From the NCBI GenBank assembly GCA_021613375.1, contig CM038708.1:28239018-28303017 (forward strand): a DNA stretch of 64,000 nt, in the 5' to 3' direction. This document shows positions 46,391 through 59,190 of the stretch, piece by piece. Source of the DNA: Megaleporinus macrocephalus (lineage: Eukaryota > Chordata > Actinopteri > Characiformes > Anostomidae). The position numbers and the translations under genes are program-made. Below the pieces are notes generated by a model. It saw only the letters and a program-made list of their open reading frames with translations. It searched no databases and was not told the origin of the DNA. The stretch's first letter is position 1, and every line of letters begins with the position of its first letter.

Positions 46391-49300
46391 TGTTGAGAAT
46401 CAGTTGAATGTTACAAGATAGCTTGTTAATAAGTTGAACACCTATAGATGATCTACAGAAGGGTATATCAAAAGCGTGGGAACAAGATATTTTTTTGAAT
46501 TACATGAAAAACGTGCACTTCCATTTTTGCCACTGAATAGTCACCGGGGAGCTGACAACAAGAGGTTACAGTATCCCAAGTGAAGCCTTGTCATCTTACA
46601 TGCATTGTCTGAGGCCATTTAGCGACATCTTTTGTATTTTTTACTGAACAAAATGAAGCATATGCTTTTGACTAGAGAGAAGTGTAGTTTAGCATGTTGC
46701 GCTTTTCCACAGTGTAGTGGTAGTTATCTCAGGAGATGGATCAGATGAGCAGAAGAGCGAGGCTCCACAGTGGGGTGCCACAGTGGGAGGCAAATATAAT
46801 CTTCTTTCTTCAAGAAGAGTAAGAAAACAGCCTAACTAATCCAAGAGATGAAAGTAAGCCATTCATAGAGTTAAAAAGGAAGCGACACAAGTTTTTGGGC
46901 ATAATCACATTTCATGCATTTGTGATCTATAAGCAAAGAAATGTAATCTTAGTACTGTTACAAAAACTCATCACAGACATAGCTTGGTTGGGATATACAA
47001 ATATATGAAACCCAACATGCTTGCTATGCTACATCTCAAATCTGTGTCCTTTCTTGCCTCCATCTCAATTCACAAAAGCAACAATTCCTGTGCCTGCAGT
47101 CACGCCTCTCCTGCTGCAGCTAAGCTCAAACTCAAACAAATGAGAGACATGACTTTGGTTGCTAGCCAACCCCAATCCACACAAGCCGGGTATTTACGAC
47201 CATCGAGGGGCCTGCAGGGTGGGGCGGCAGTCCATAAATAAAGGCTGGAAAGTTAGCATGGCTGGCTTCGACCCGGCAGGTATGAACCCCGTGAGGTTAA
47301 GGTCGACACGGTTTGGTGCTTGTACTCTTTCCCCCACTCTTTTCCTCATTTTGTTCCTTTTATTCATCCAGTGATGTAACTACTGCCAGTGCAATTTAAC
47401 TGACCCAAAGCATAGGGCCCTGTGGTGAGCAGACCCCTTAATGTCTTTATTGGACCCCTTATGTTGCTACTTATGCAAATTTACATCCATGACTCACAGG
47501 TAGCTTAATAATGCACGTTACTCATTCATTTACATTACAGCACCAATTTAGGTGAAACATAGCAAGCGCAGGTAAACAAGTGCTAATTAAAGTCATCCAT
47601 GCTAACCTTTGTATGGGAGGGCAGGGGCACGAGAGGTGTTTTAAGGTGGGGGGGTGGAAATTTTATGTGACACATGTGACAGTGATGTCATGTAAAATTA
47701 GAAAAAGGCATGTACAAGCACAATTTCTGAAACTTCTTGTTCAATGCAATAAAAACGAGAATCTGTGATTTAAACAGGTTTAAATTAATGAAACACATTA
47801 GAACAAATGTAGAATTTGAATACTGCAACATGCAAAGCAAAAGTGTGAACAAAGGCAGGTTTACTGCTGTTACATCATTTTTCCTTTCACTTACAGTTTT
47901 GCATGGTTTGGGAACTGAGGATACTAATTATTGCTCTTTTTACAATTATTTTTTTCCATTTCTTGCTTGATACAAGACTTCAGCTGCTCATCACTCTGTT
48001 GCCATCATTGCCTTTACATTGTCTGTCAGTCCTTCGAGATCATGTGACTATATTTAAGACAGTAGCATGACGGTTTCTCATGCTTCTCATGGGTTACGCC
48101 CATTCAGGCTCTACACAGACTGAGGTTTCCACAGCACTTTTTAGAGGGAAATGTAAAAACACCTAAACTCTTTGCAATCTTGCATTGAGAATGTTCTTTT
48201 TGAACTGTTGGACAATTCTCACAAGTGGTAAGACAAAACCCATTTTGCTTGCAAATACTTCGGACAACGCTCTTTTTTATAAAATTACGATCTCCTCAAA
48301 CTCACCTCATTATTGTACGATCAGGTGTATGTAACTTCATTTTGTCACAAATATTTAAAGCATACATTTTTTTTTATCATATATTTACTAAATACCATCA
48401 AGTTGGTCAGCCAAAAGATTACATGTCATTTCTTTCTACTTTTGTCAAATAAAAAACGTCTCAAGAGAATTGACAAATTCTTGTTTTTACAAAATGTCCC
48501 CTCTTGAATGGAGTAACTATCTGGTCACTGCAGGTTTTGGGCCTATATTAATAAATCATAAATATACAATCCCACCTAAACAAGTATATCGTCGCTGTCC
48601 AATTAAAAGCAAAATTGCAACTTTACAAGAGAGACCAAAAACTTACTGTACTTTCAATGTAAGTCAATAGAACCAAAATGATTTCCAAGCTATTTCCAAG
48701 CTACTTATTTTGGTCTATTCATCATGAAATTTACACACATTGGCGTGTTCAAATGAAGCAGAAAACTCAAAATCAACAAAAAATGAAGATACTGTTTTTT
48801 CATTGGACAGCGGCGGTATATACAATCCCAGGTAATAGATTGCAAACTAAGGTATAGATTGTGACTGGGGTGGTAACCTCAAGAGTACATCTTTACTAGC
48901 TTTAGTTAGGAAACATAATTGTGCCAATTTCAATTGCTCTCATATTTCTAAAGCTGCATTGGACCTTAAGGACCGACGTGCTACAGCTTACTTAGCACCC
49001 TCACATCCCACACCCCCTGCTGGAGGCCTTTTGTTTTTTTGCACTGGGACCCATAAGATCCCAGTTTATGTTGTTTATAAAGAATGCTTATTAAGCACAA
49101 GGATTGCTTTTTCACCAAGGGCCACTCTCCGTGTTTCATTAGTGCTCTCTCTGCTGCATGTTTCTTTGCTCTTTTTCAGTTAAACAGATGTGTTTTTTCC
49201 CAAACAGCAGTGCTCTGTTGGTTCATTCGAGTCTGAGTACACAGTGGTGCACGGTGGTGAAAGCTTGACGGGTGGGTGGAGATATGGAGAAGTCAAATTT

Positions 49301-49600
49301 GTACTTTCAAAAGCAAATGCAGCGAAAGCTTGGTTCATTAGGATCCCACCCTCACTACCCAGATGAAAGCACAGAGGAATGTGCATTTATTTACTAATGG
49401 GAAGCAATTAACAGGTATAAAAGTGTGTACCAGTGAATACATTAAGCAGAGCCCAGAGGAACACAGCTTTCTGCAAGCTTTCTTAATAATCTCATTTAAA
49501 AACACACCATAGCACAAACTACCTCACAGTAAACACCGACAAAACCCAACATATGTTAACAAATAACCTCCTCGCATTAAACTACACCAGCTAAACCACA
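46391..49600 (+). other. bank1 intron 7, unassigned
   Basis: About 3.2 kb without a recognised exon. A fragment at 47890-48000 (TTTGGGAACTGAGGATAC, TTTCTTGCTTGATACAAGAC) is related to the MITE at 54355-55014. The stretch 47160-47380 is GC-richer, with GGCTTCGACCCGGCAGG-type words, and is probably a decayed repeat. Confidence 0.35.
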
Positions 49601-49639
49601 CCATGTTTATTAGAAACACACACTTTGTACTTACTCTCA

Positions 49640-49900
49640 TCACTAGATCAGATACATCCACTTTGTACATGTACCAATACTGACTGTTGCTGACCACCAG
49701 TGCACTGCCATAAGACCAGCACTGTAGCAGTCCCCCAACAGCAGTGATGCCAACAGTCTATTGCCATCACAGTGTCAGTCACAGCAGTGATGTGGCAACC
49801 GGTGGTCCCTTTCCACTGATGGATAGGGAAGAGGGGAACTGATAAACTGGACAGCAACAGATGTATACCGAATAAACTGGCCACTTTTGTGTATGCCTAG
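49640..49900. mobile_element. MITE-like relic ending in CTGGCCACTTT
   Basis: CAGTGATGTGGCAACCGG, ACAGCAACAGATG and AATAAACTGGCCACTTTTGT resemble inverted-repeat MITEs and Tc1 ends of fish (CCACTTTATTAGGTACAC on the other strand). The left part contains repeated ACAGCAGTGATG words. Confidence 0.4.
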
Positions 49901-52030
49901 TGTACGTGTGCCTAATTAGAGGATTCAGCTCCTGCTAAAAATAACAAGTGGGCCAATCATGAGGGCAGAAAAGCCCCTCAAAGACTCTCATGATGCATAA
50001 CTGCAAAGTTCAAAGATCTGCACACTTAAATCTCATAAAACTCACAAGATTACTAAACATACTTCTGCAGCCAAGTAACAGAAAGCTAACTTAGCAGCAT
50101 GTTTACCTAGTTGATCGTATAATAGTTATATTATTTATTTATCCTTAGACTTTATATTCAAATGGGGGTTAGTTAATACAGTAACCCAGATACATCACCG
50201 TAGAGCCAGCATAAGTCTTCCTCCTAACAGAACTTTAAGCTTTGCAGTTCTACATTAATGCAAAAACTTTTCCAGCTTCAGCAATGAAATATAAACAGCG
50301 TCTGGTCCTCAGTAACTGTTTGAATCCTGACTATGCTGCCAACACTACTTGCACTGCAGGTTTTCTCTAAGCACAGACAGTTGTGATTAGCTGAGAGGCA
50401 TGTTGATCATTATTTTAAAAATGGTCAACTATCTTACACCATCTTATTAGAAAAAGGTTTAACTCAGGTGGAGTTTTTGATGTACTAACAACACCAGACA
50501 TCTAGAACTGATAACTGACTTAAACATGTTAAAGCTGCTGCATTTCGTCAACACTGAGGAAACCTGGAATTTTAATGAATGTATTTCAGACAATTTACCA
50601 AACAAAATCCTCCTGCAAGCTCGGAAATGCTGAGCCACAGTGAGGTGATGCTGGATATTGATGACTGCTATGTTCACAGGTTAATTTGACTAGATTCACT
50701 GGATCACTAGATGTTAATTTAGTGATTTAGCAGAAAATCTGACCCTTACGTTCAAAGTCCGCTTAAAGCAAAACCCAATGTGTTCTCACACCACAGACAG
50801 CCATTTTAATAACCCCCCCTGATTAAATTGTTTAAAAAAAAGTAAACTAGGTAACAACATGATAATGATGATCTGTCAGGCTGGGACTGTCTGCTGGTTT
50901 TTAAACCTCAGCCAATCATTGGAAAGGTGCCGCCTCTTTCAAGTGCCAAATGCCACTGAGACCTGAGAAATGGATGCTCCATCTAGCAGCTTTATTGGAC
51001 TACAGCCATACATGTTTGAATCACCAGAGCCTGAATCCAGAGGCAGAGGCAGTGGATACTGATATACTTAAGCATGAACTGCATTAATCTCAGTCTTCTA
51101 CAGAACCGTCACTTTTTCTTCCATTAATGCAAAGTGCTGCTGCCTCACCTAACAGAGAAGTGGTAGCCTGTTAACCCTGTTACGTAAGTGCCCGTCCCAG
51201 ACACAACATGCTTGCCTTGCATGATCTTTGATCCAGGTGGGCTTGAAGACTCTAAGTACCGTGTAGCTGATAGCACTGTTAGCCCAGATGAAGTTAGCGA
51301 AGCAGGAGCTGCCTCAGGAGCCACTGCTTGCTGGGCACTGACCTAGCTGATGCTTATATGCTGTAGTATTGCCTATGTTACAGTGTTAAAGGAGGGGTCA
51401 TACTAAGTATGGCTCCATTGCACCATTGAGCCATGATTTTAGGCCACAAAAGCCTTTTATTCAGGATCAAAAACAATACTCAGTGGAGGGCCATCATTAA
51501 CCCTGTGGTTTATTTTAGGCCTGTGCCTTGGAGCAACTCACAGATGGGCTTGTACTTCTGTAAAGCACCTTTAGTCTGCAACATCTCAATGGGTATTGAC
51601 TCCCAGTATCAACACTGCCTTTCAGAGTACATCCGTGCACTGATATCTCTCAGTTTGCTCTCTGCTCCTGAGTCTCCTCAGTGAATGTAGAACAGGTCAG
51701 CATCTGCTCCAGACCGGCTGAGTCACACGAAGGCCTTGTTAATTACAAAAGATTAAAGATGTAGGGAATTTACTTTGATTTCTCACACAGTTTGGCTTGA
51801 ACTCACGCAGTTTGTTGAACATGGTTTAAAATGGAACCAACTGAACTTTCAGCAAACAATCTGTAGCAAAGAAGTAAGTTTGCAAGCTATGTGGAAATTA
51901 TATCCTTATATTATATAGAAGCAATTGATGTATCCATGCTTTTCCTTCATTGCAAATGTTGCTAGGTTGCACAAGCTCTGCAGAATGCTGGCATTTTATT
52001 CAGTCTAGGTTATTTAGGTTAGAATTTACA
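49901..52030 (+). other. bank1 intron 7, unassigned
   Basis: No exon or clear repeat in about 2.1 kb. Frames at 50459-50677 (minus) and 51433-51684 (plus) carry no known motif. Confidence 0.35.
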
Positions 52031-52036
52031 TTCACA

Positions 52037-52400
52037 AAGTACACCCACCCACCACTTTATTAGGTACACCACCATGTATCTACACTCATTGCTCATTTTA
52101 TCAGCTCTACTAACTGTATAGAGCACTTTGTAGTTCTGCACTTACGGACCATAGTCCAGCTGATTCCATTACATTCCTTAATAGCTCCCTTTCACCCTGA
52201 TGTTGCTGCAGAGTTTGTGTCGGACGTCCTCTTGTCCTTCATTAGTAGTCAGAGAACACTGTCCACAGGATACTGTTGGCAGGATACTATTGGTTGGTGG
52301 ATTGTTCTTAGACCAAACCGTGGCCATGTCTGTTATTGAGGAGGGAGAAGGCAACAATTGTAACATCCTCAAAGAGCATGCAGTGGTCTGATAGACTTCT
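52037..52400. mobile_element. MITE copy (otophysan inverted-repeat type)
   Basis: ACCACTTTATTAGGTACACC, ATCTACACTCATTGCTCATT, GAGCACTTTGTAGTTCTGCA and ACCATAGTCCAGCTGATTCC follow the known order of this hairpin MITE. The same family is at 5085-5330. The right half is poorly kept (GGACGTCCTCTTGTCC, GGATACTATTGGTTGGTGGA). Confidence 0.65.
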
Positions 52401-54350
52401 ACATCTTCTACATCTGATAGATCCATGCTTACTTTTTGGTTAGAAACAACAGCACAAACGCTCACAGGTAATCCATGAGCTCCGCCAACTAGCTACCACT
52501 TTCAGTTACTACTGTATTGCTCTTTAGACGTTCCTTGACTTAAGTAAGGTGCAACAAGTGCAAATGCAGCCTGTTCCCCAGAATAGCACCAAGGGTTCTG
52601 AAAAGCCTAAACAGAACCAGTTCCAGAATCAGGGTTCTTTTGTTTGAAAGGGGCTTTGACTTCTCTTTGCAAACTTGTGGGGCTACCATGTGTCAGAATG
52701 TAATATATGATAGCTTGTTACCATATAACATCAACCCATCAACCCAGTCCAAAATGCTAGACCCCCTCCCTTCCACAGACACACCACTTAATCTGACCAC
52801 CCATACAACGTTATTTATCACCTCAAACAAGGCATGCTCACAGATCTTTCTGTCAATAGCGGGTGCTGGTGCTGCAGGCCTTGCACTCTCACAAATGGAT
52901 TTCAGGACTCACACAGGCATGTTTCATCTCCATAACTAACAAGCCACGAGTCCACCCACCTAGGGAATGCCTGACCATAGAGAAATACAAATGAAATGAC
53001 TTCACCTAATCCCCTCTCCCCTGTGGTTGTTATGGGAATACAGTAATTATGACTGCTGAATTGGATTAAAATTGCATGATTGGCCTCACCTGCTTCTGCA
53101 ACTCGTCAGAATGACAGGAGGAACAAAAATATAATAAAACATTTGTTATTAGATCAATAAAGCAAAATCCATAGACTGATAGCCTGAAGAGCTTCATTTG
53201 TGAAGTTTAATACGTGACCTAGAACTAGTCTATTAAAATGTGAGTAAGTTCTAATCAGAGGTGATGAATGACTGTGTCAAGTTGGGTCAGTGCCTATAAA
53301 CCTCATCGCCTCCCACTCACATAAATTATTTGGTGGCATATATTATTCAAACAATAACTCACTGCTCAAAAAACGGCAATGCATCTTTAATGAAAGTATC
53401 AATACATGTTAATTATGTAACAGCAGGCAAAAAAAAGAAAAGAAAAAAAAGTTTCAGAGGAAGTCAATGTGAATGAAGACTAAAGGCTCGTGGCCGTAAC
53501 GTTAGAAGAATGGTGCCTTGCCGCTGGCCCTTAATTATCTAATTAAGCCTGATATGGCTCACAAACAACACAGTGGCAAAGCAGAGAGCTAATTTAGAAA
53601 GGTTTGTGTTTTAATTGTGTGCTGCTGTTTTGCTATAATATCATTTCCACACTCCTGCCCTCTGCTTTCTTTCTCCTCATCAATATTTCATCATAGCTTC
53701 TAGTTACTAGAAACATACACTGATGCAGTGGCATTTTTCGTGTACTTGCGACTTCAGTAGGCTTGTATAGTAAAGGAAATCTTTAACATTGAAAACCAAC
53801 TTCAGTCCATGCAGCAGGTTGTACTTGGTCAAGCTTGTGTTCGGCACATAAGGAGTTATACTTTCAGTGTTCTCTAGCCGTGGGATGCAAATGCTCTTAA
53901 CACCTGCATATATTAAAAATAGTCATCTTTTCATAACGTCCAAACAATGGAACGCAGAACATAATGGAACATAATGACAGTGCAACCTTTTACACTAGCC
54001 CTTAGGAGAAGAAATACTGTGGAATATTATTTCAAATGGCATGACTAGATGTATGCTTACATTTATGTGGTTCATCTGTCAGTGGGGCTGTGACAAGTCT
54101 TTTTTGCAGAAAGTAAAGCAACAAAATATACATTTGTTAGTACATTTAGTATAGCCTAGTATAGTACAGTGTAGTATAATATAGTATTTTATTTTACATT
54201 TATTTGCATTAGTAAATTATTTCCATTGTTATCAAATTAATCACATACATGTTTTTCCATTATTTGGCAAATATATTGTGTGAATGTTTGATGATGGTGC
54301 AGTAGAAAGGTCCAAAATCATCTGTAATACAATCTTGTTAAGACATCTCA
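52401..54350 (+). other. bank1 intron 7, unassigned, with a possible conserved element
   Basis: No exon recognised. The stretch 53470-53640, including CCCTTAATTATCTAATTAAG, is a low-repeat homeodomain-site-rich block that might be a conserved non-coding element. Short TAGTATAGTA runs occur at 54150-54190. Confidence 0.3.
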
Positions 54351-54354
54351 AGTA

Positions 54355-55014
54355 TAACCCCATTTCCAAAACTAAAACTGAATGCAATAGTGTGTGAATC
54401 ATTTAAACCCTATATTTTATTAATAATAGTACAAAGATGGTAAATGCTGCGAATGAAAAATTCTATTGCCTGTTTTGAAATTAATGGCAGCAATTTATCT
54501 GAATAAAGTTGGGACAGGAATATATATACAGCGGTGTTCATCACCTCTTCTTTTAAGAACACTACAGAAGTTTGGGAACTCAGGAGACCAGCTGCTGCAG
54601 TTCTGAAAGTGAAATGTTTTCTCATTCTTACTTGATATAGGATTTCAGTTGCTCAACAGTTCAGAGTATTTCATCAAACATTGCAGGAAATGTTTTCAGT
54701 GAATGACGGAGTCATGCTGTTGTAATATATGCAGAATGTGGTTTGGTATAGTCATGCTGAAATAGACATTGTGCATCTGTTGCTCCAAACCCCGTATATA
54801 TTGTTTAGCAATAATGATGCCTGTCTCATCTTTTTTTTTAATTTGTTGCTGGCAGAAAATTCAAAATAGTTATATATTTTTCAAAATAAATATATGGATA
54901 TATAAATATATCTATTTTAATTAAATATATGGTTTAAATGATTTGTTCATTGTTGCTTTCATTTTGTATTTACATTTTGCACAGCTTTTAACTTTTTTGG
55001 AATGGGGCTATATT
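54355..55014. mobile_element. TIR element (ACCCCATTTCC type), nearly complete
   Basis: The left end TATAACCCCATTTCCAAAAC and the right end TTTTTTGGAATGGGGCTATA are inverted complements about 620 bp apart. The interior has AAAGTTGGGACAGGA, AAGTTTGGGAACTC and GCTGCTGCAGTTCTG, phrases known from a widespread fish DNA transposon derivative. There is no intact transposase. Fragments of the family are at 7240-7335 and 47890-48000. Confidence 0.75.
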
Positions 55015-55243
55015 AGCCATTAGCCGTATTATTTACTATCTAGAATAAGTGAAACCATACTTGTCTTCTCAATTTTAGTATGTAATGTTGGCAAATGACA
55101 AATTGTTTTAAATTCTTTTTATGACTAGTTGATCATGAAAATGATATCAAGCGAAATGATCTTTAATCTAGTCAATATATCTTTTTTTCTGGATTAGAAA
55201 TATCAGATATGTTGACCAGATTTGAGGTAACTTCATTTGCCAG

Positions 55244-55379
<136 letters not shown>

Positions 55380-57247
55380 ACCTCAAACCCCACTGTCTTT
55401 AAAACAATGTATCAGGCATTAGGCAGCATATTTGTAACAATGTTAAAAGGCATTGAAAGCTTCAGCCATCTGGTTCCTGTCACTGTGAACACTTCTGACT
55501 GTGTACATCTCTCTAGATATTTTAGACATTTCTCATCAACCTTCGTTTGTATGTTTACAGTTTAGCTATACAATAATCAACAGAATTCTATCAAATTTCA
55601 GAGTTGTTTTTCATTGCAATTCAATATTCCTCCTTTTCTTTTTGTAACAAATGCAGATGTCTGAATTCCAGTTTCCTGTTTTCTGTCTGCTGATAGAAAT
55701 ACTTCAGGTAACACACAATCACCAAAGCTAAGATTGTGTCAGCATGATACACAGGTGCTGAGTGGTCATTGATGTGGCTTTTGACCCAGAGACACTTAAC
55801 CCAGAGCATTTCAGAGCTACAATCCCTTTCACCTCGTTCCCCCCGCTGCCCACCCCAAGGACTTACAAATAAGAATCCATTTCCTGGTAATATAAATACC
55901 CCAAACCCTTCCATCTGTCAACCATACAAAAAAAGAAAACATAACCCATTTTATCCCTGCTGACATAGACACCATTCTTAATGCTCCTGCTAACATATGA
56001 AGCAAATCAAAGACGTCCACTGGCAAAGGTCAGCATGGCTTATTAGGGTGATTCTATTGTGAGCTGCCTACATTTGGTGTGGGGTCTTATTTCAGCTTAC
56101 ACCCATAAACATGTCATCTCTCGGCCTTGGATGAAGCCGCCTGAATCACCCTTGGACATCCCGACTTCCAAACACTTTGAAGTAGCAGATGACAAAAAGG
56201 CAGTTATAACAGTTATAGTGGGGTTCGCAAATAAAGAAGTCAAACAAGGGTACTTTGTAGAGATGCAGTTAAAGAACCACATTTAGTTCCATAAAGAACC
56301 ATTCAGAGAATAGTTCTCCAGTTCCCTTTCATAAATGTGAGTGTGAAGATCTTCTACATAATGTAAACGCTCTGCACCCACCGTACACCCTTTTATATCT
56401 CAGTAGAAATATTACAACAGAAGAAAGAATAAAAACGCAAAGCACTTGAGCAACTTGAGCCGCTGCTTCATGTCACTTGAAATCTAATGACGGATCTTGG
56501 GCAGGAGTGCCAGTGAATGGGTGGTGTGATCAATCACTGGGTTTATAAATAGATTAAGTCCGGCATTAAGAGTGTTTTTTCCTGGCCATATCATAGACCA
56601 GCAGCACCCTCGTGCCAGCAGAGCAGCTCTAAACAGCTTCTGGGCGACAGTGGGTCAGCAGTTGCTGCATATGAGAGTCTGATGAAACTGCTTGCAATGG
56701 CGGCCGTGCGCGGCGGCCATTGTGTGCCCCGAACAGCAGGTATCCATGCTCTTCATGAGACTGTGCATGCAGTGCATTTCCACACAAAGGTCTTTGCTTG
56801 TTTACTCACCTGCACCTCTCATTAGAATGTGCTCAAGGTTCTACCATTTTTTTCCAATAAGCAGTGTAAGCTGGCTTTCCATTGTAGGAAAGTTGAACAT
56901 CAGTATGCTACCGACATGTTATCAGGGTTGTCAGTTCTTACCTCAAGCTGTATTACTGTATTACCTGTGCTACCAATACATTCTGCAGATATAATGCCAC
57001 CTTAGGCCAGGGCATAAGGAGCTTTTTCACCACACAGTGAATAGGTAGTACACTAACTAGCCAGTAGTCCCACTGATTTTAAAGGTAAGTGAACACTAGC
57101 TAGCTTATAACCCTGGCTTTTGTCCTCATAGGCTTGCTAACAGGGGTAAACATAAAATAGGTGTATATATCAGATTATTCATTGAATTTCAGTCTAGAAA
57201 TCCCACAAACATGTCATCATTAATGAATTAGTTTGTATGCAGTACAG
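55380..57247 (+). other. bank1 intron 7, end
   Basis: No convincing exon before 57248. Balanced sequence between 56440 and 56780 lacks motifs. Confidence 0.35.
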
Positions 57248-57316
57248 GCAACACAGCAGCAGACTAGAGAAGTAGAACACACTGATGAGGAAACAGGGGC
57301 ATCTTCAGGGTTTCAG
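57248..57316 (+). CDS. bank1: candidate bank1 exon 8 (acidic linker)
   Basis: This is a 69-nt phase-0 to phase-0 segment between TATGCAGTACAG and a consensus donor GTGAGT. It reads ATQQQTREVEHTDEE then TGASSGFQ and is open only in the frame that continues exon 7. An acidic, low-complexity linker follows the ankyrin repeats in human BANK1 (NNEQENDYEEDIASF), so position and composition fit, but residue identity is too low to prove homology. A competing acceptor at 57241-57242 would change the phase. The other two frames contain stops. Confidence 0.4.
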
Positions 57317-57537
57317 GTGAGTTTGGAATTATAGGGAGGCATCAGCATTAAAATTAGTTTTAGAATATTTAACAAACATAACTTTTAGAAAGTTAACACA
57401 GTTGGTCACGAGTTCATTTTGCAGAGGAAAAAATCGTAGATCCTTATATCTCCGTTTTTATAACTATCCTCAAATCTAAGTTTAATCATGTGTTTGTATG
57501 TATCTTGTTTGTTAATGCATCATTTTGTTACACATAG

Positions 57538-57592
57538 GAAACTCAGAAATCAAGTAAAGACGCTGTAGGACAGGTTAAGGGCGAAGCTTCAG
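57538..57592 (+). CDS. bank1: candidate bank1 exon 9 (linker)
   Basis: After an acceptor TTTTGTTACACATAG the frame continuing from the candidate exon 8 reads ETQKSSKDAVGQVKGEAS, ending at TCAG|GTGGGG (phase 1). An internal GTTAAG at 57574 could be used instead and would leave phase 0. The segment lies only 221 bp after candidate exon 8, and both are open in the same frame, which is mild support for a real exon pair. The donor is weaker than in the other exons and there is no recognisable motif. No downstream exon with the expected tyrosine motif or proline-rich stretch was found before 64000. Confidence 0.33.
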
Positions 57593-58915
57593 GTGGGGTC
57601 TGAAAATAATACTGCACATTAAGCATAAGCTATTACTATGAGTGGCTTTACAGTAGGCATTTTGCAATGTATACAGCCTGGACATGGGAAAGGTTGGGAA
57701 AGGTCTAGGGGGGGGGGGGGGGGGGGGGTATCTTCAATAGATAACCAGTACAGCAGGGCAGCAGGCAGGTCACTTCCAACCACACATATCTCGTGCCTGA
57801 TGGATAACAAACCCACACAAACCAGCAATAAAGGGCAACTAACACATCAGCCCCTTATTAAGACAACTAATAACAACATAAATAAACATAAACATAATAC
57901 AACATAAAGTCTCTTCTTCCCCAAGAGACTCTGTGTTCTGTATGGTCATGTAGCCCCCCACAGAGCCCCATAAATAGAGCCACCCCAGTAAACCTGTGTA
58001 ACAAGTGTAACAGAGCCCCTGGGGCGTGAGGGGATATGTCCTCTCTGTTAAAGAGTGCTGCATCTTTCCCAGTGCAGCAGAACCCCTTACAGATTGTGGC
58101 ATCGTTCTTCATGCTACTCAGGGTGCTGTCAACAGCAGCAACACTCCTTTTGCCACTCTAGACTTCCTCCATCACCCACTGCACCAACAACCAAGGTTGC
58201 TACTTATGCACAGTGGTGCCCTGACTCCTGGCCTTAGCCAACTACGACACCAGCATCTGCTCCAAGTGTCACTGGGGGCTGTGGTCAACAACCGCAGGCT
58301 ATAATGCTGCTCCATCAACAGGTCCTTGTGGACAGGCCAGCTTCCAGGTGCTCTTGATTCCAGCTTTTTTGTCATTCTCCAGCCAGGCTCCCCTGCTGAG
58401 CCTTCATGTGCTGCTTTCTCTGCAGTCCTCACTGCCCATCATTGCCATGTTGCTTCTTCCTCCAAAGCCAGGCTTGGTCTCGTCCTCTGTTTAACCTTTG
58501 AGTTTGTGGGAGTGCCATTTTCTGTCTGCTGTTCTGAAAACAGTGCAGTTCTGTGTAGAGTAAGATGCATGATATTGTTTGATATTAAGAAAGCTGCTGC
58601 TCTAGGATAGTTTTTACCGCAAGGGCTTCTGTCTCCTTACCTTTTGTTTCTCATTGCTCTATAGCAGCTAAACACAGAGTCACAATGTTACAATCACAGA
58701 GAGATAACAGTGTCTGAATTTATCTGATACCAGGGGGAAATGTTTCATCGTGTTTGAATCTGAAAATGTCAATTTCAATTCCACAGAAGAAATGGCCATT
58801 AGAGGGTCTAGAGGCTAGTATGTCTGACATTTATTCAATCAATAAGATGATTTATCAAAAAGCCTTCAATAACTACTAGAGCTTAGCTAATATGATAAAT
58901 ATTAATAATCTGTTT
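57593..58915 (+). other. possible bank1 intron sequence, unassigned
   Basis: Contains a 21-base G run (57708-57728). A GC-richer block at 58030-58520 has several overlapping short frames on both strands and no domain, perhaps a decayed retroelement. No further bank1 exon was recognised. Confidence 0.35.
57708..57728. repeat. poly-G tract of 21 bases
   Basis: An uninterrupted G homopolymer, rare in vertebrate DNA at this length. It could form a G-quadruplex, and its true length is hard to sequence reliably. Confidence 0.9.
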
Positions 58916-58927
58916 GATTGGCTGAAG

Positions 58928-59190
58928 GGCAGCACGGTGGTGTAGTGGTTAGCATTGTCACTTCTCCCCATGCTTGAGTGGGTTTCCTCCGGATACTCTG
59001 ATTTCCTCCCACACTCCACATGCATGTTAGGTTTATCACTCACTCTAAATTGCCCGTAGGTGTGAGGGTGTGTGTGAGTGTGTGTTGGCCATACTATGGA
59101 CTGGCGACCTGTCCATGGTGTACCCCGCCTTTGCCCAGTGATGCTGGGATTGCCTCCATTCCCCCCGTGACCCCGACTAGCAGAATAAAG
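58928..59190 (+). repeat. teleost SINE-like repeat with tRNA-like head
   Basis: Starts GGCAGCACGGTGGTGTAGTG, which contains a pol III A-box-like TGGTGTAGTGG. It continues with GGGTTTCCTCCGGATACTCT, CTAAATTGCCCGTAGGTGTG and ACTATGGACTGGCGACCTGT, ending near GCAGAATAAAGTG. This order is that of a very common fish interspersed repeat. The segment between the head and the CCCCATGC part, which would hold the B box, is deleted. Confidence 0.8.

Noticed and set aside
55823..55888. A 66-nt phase 0-0 exon between TTTCAG and GTAATA
   Set aside because: It is open in frame, but the peptide has no likeness to BANK1 and the acceptor region is weak; chance is likely in a 12-kb intron.
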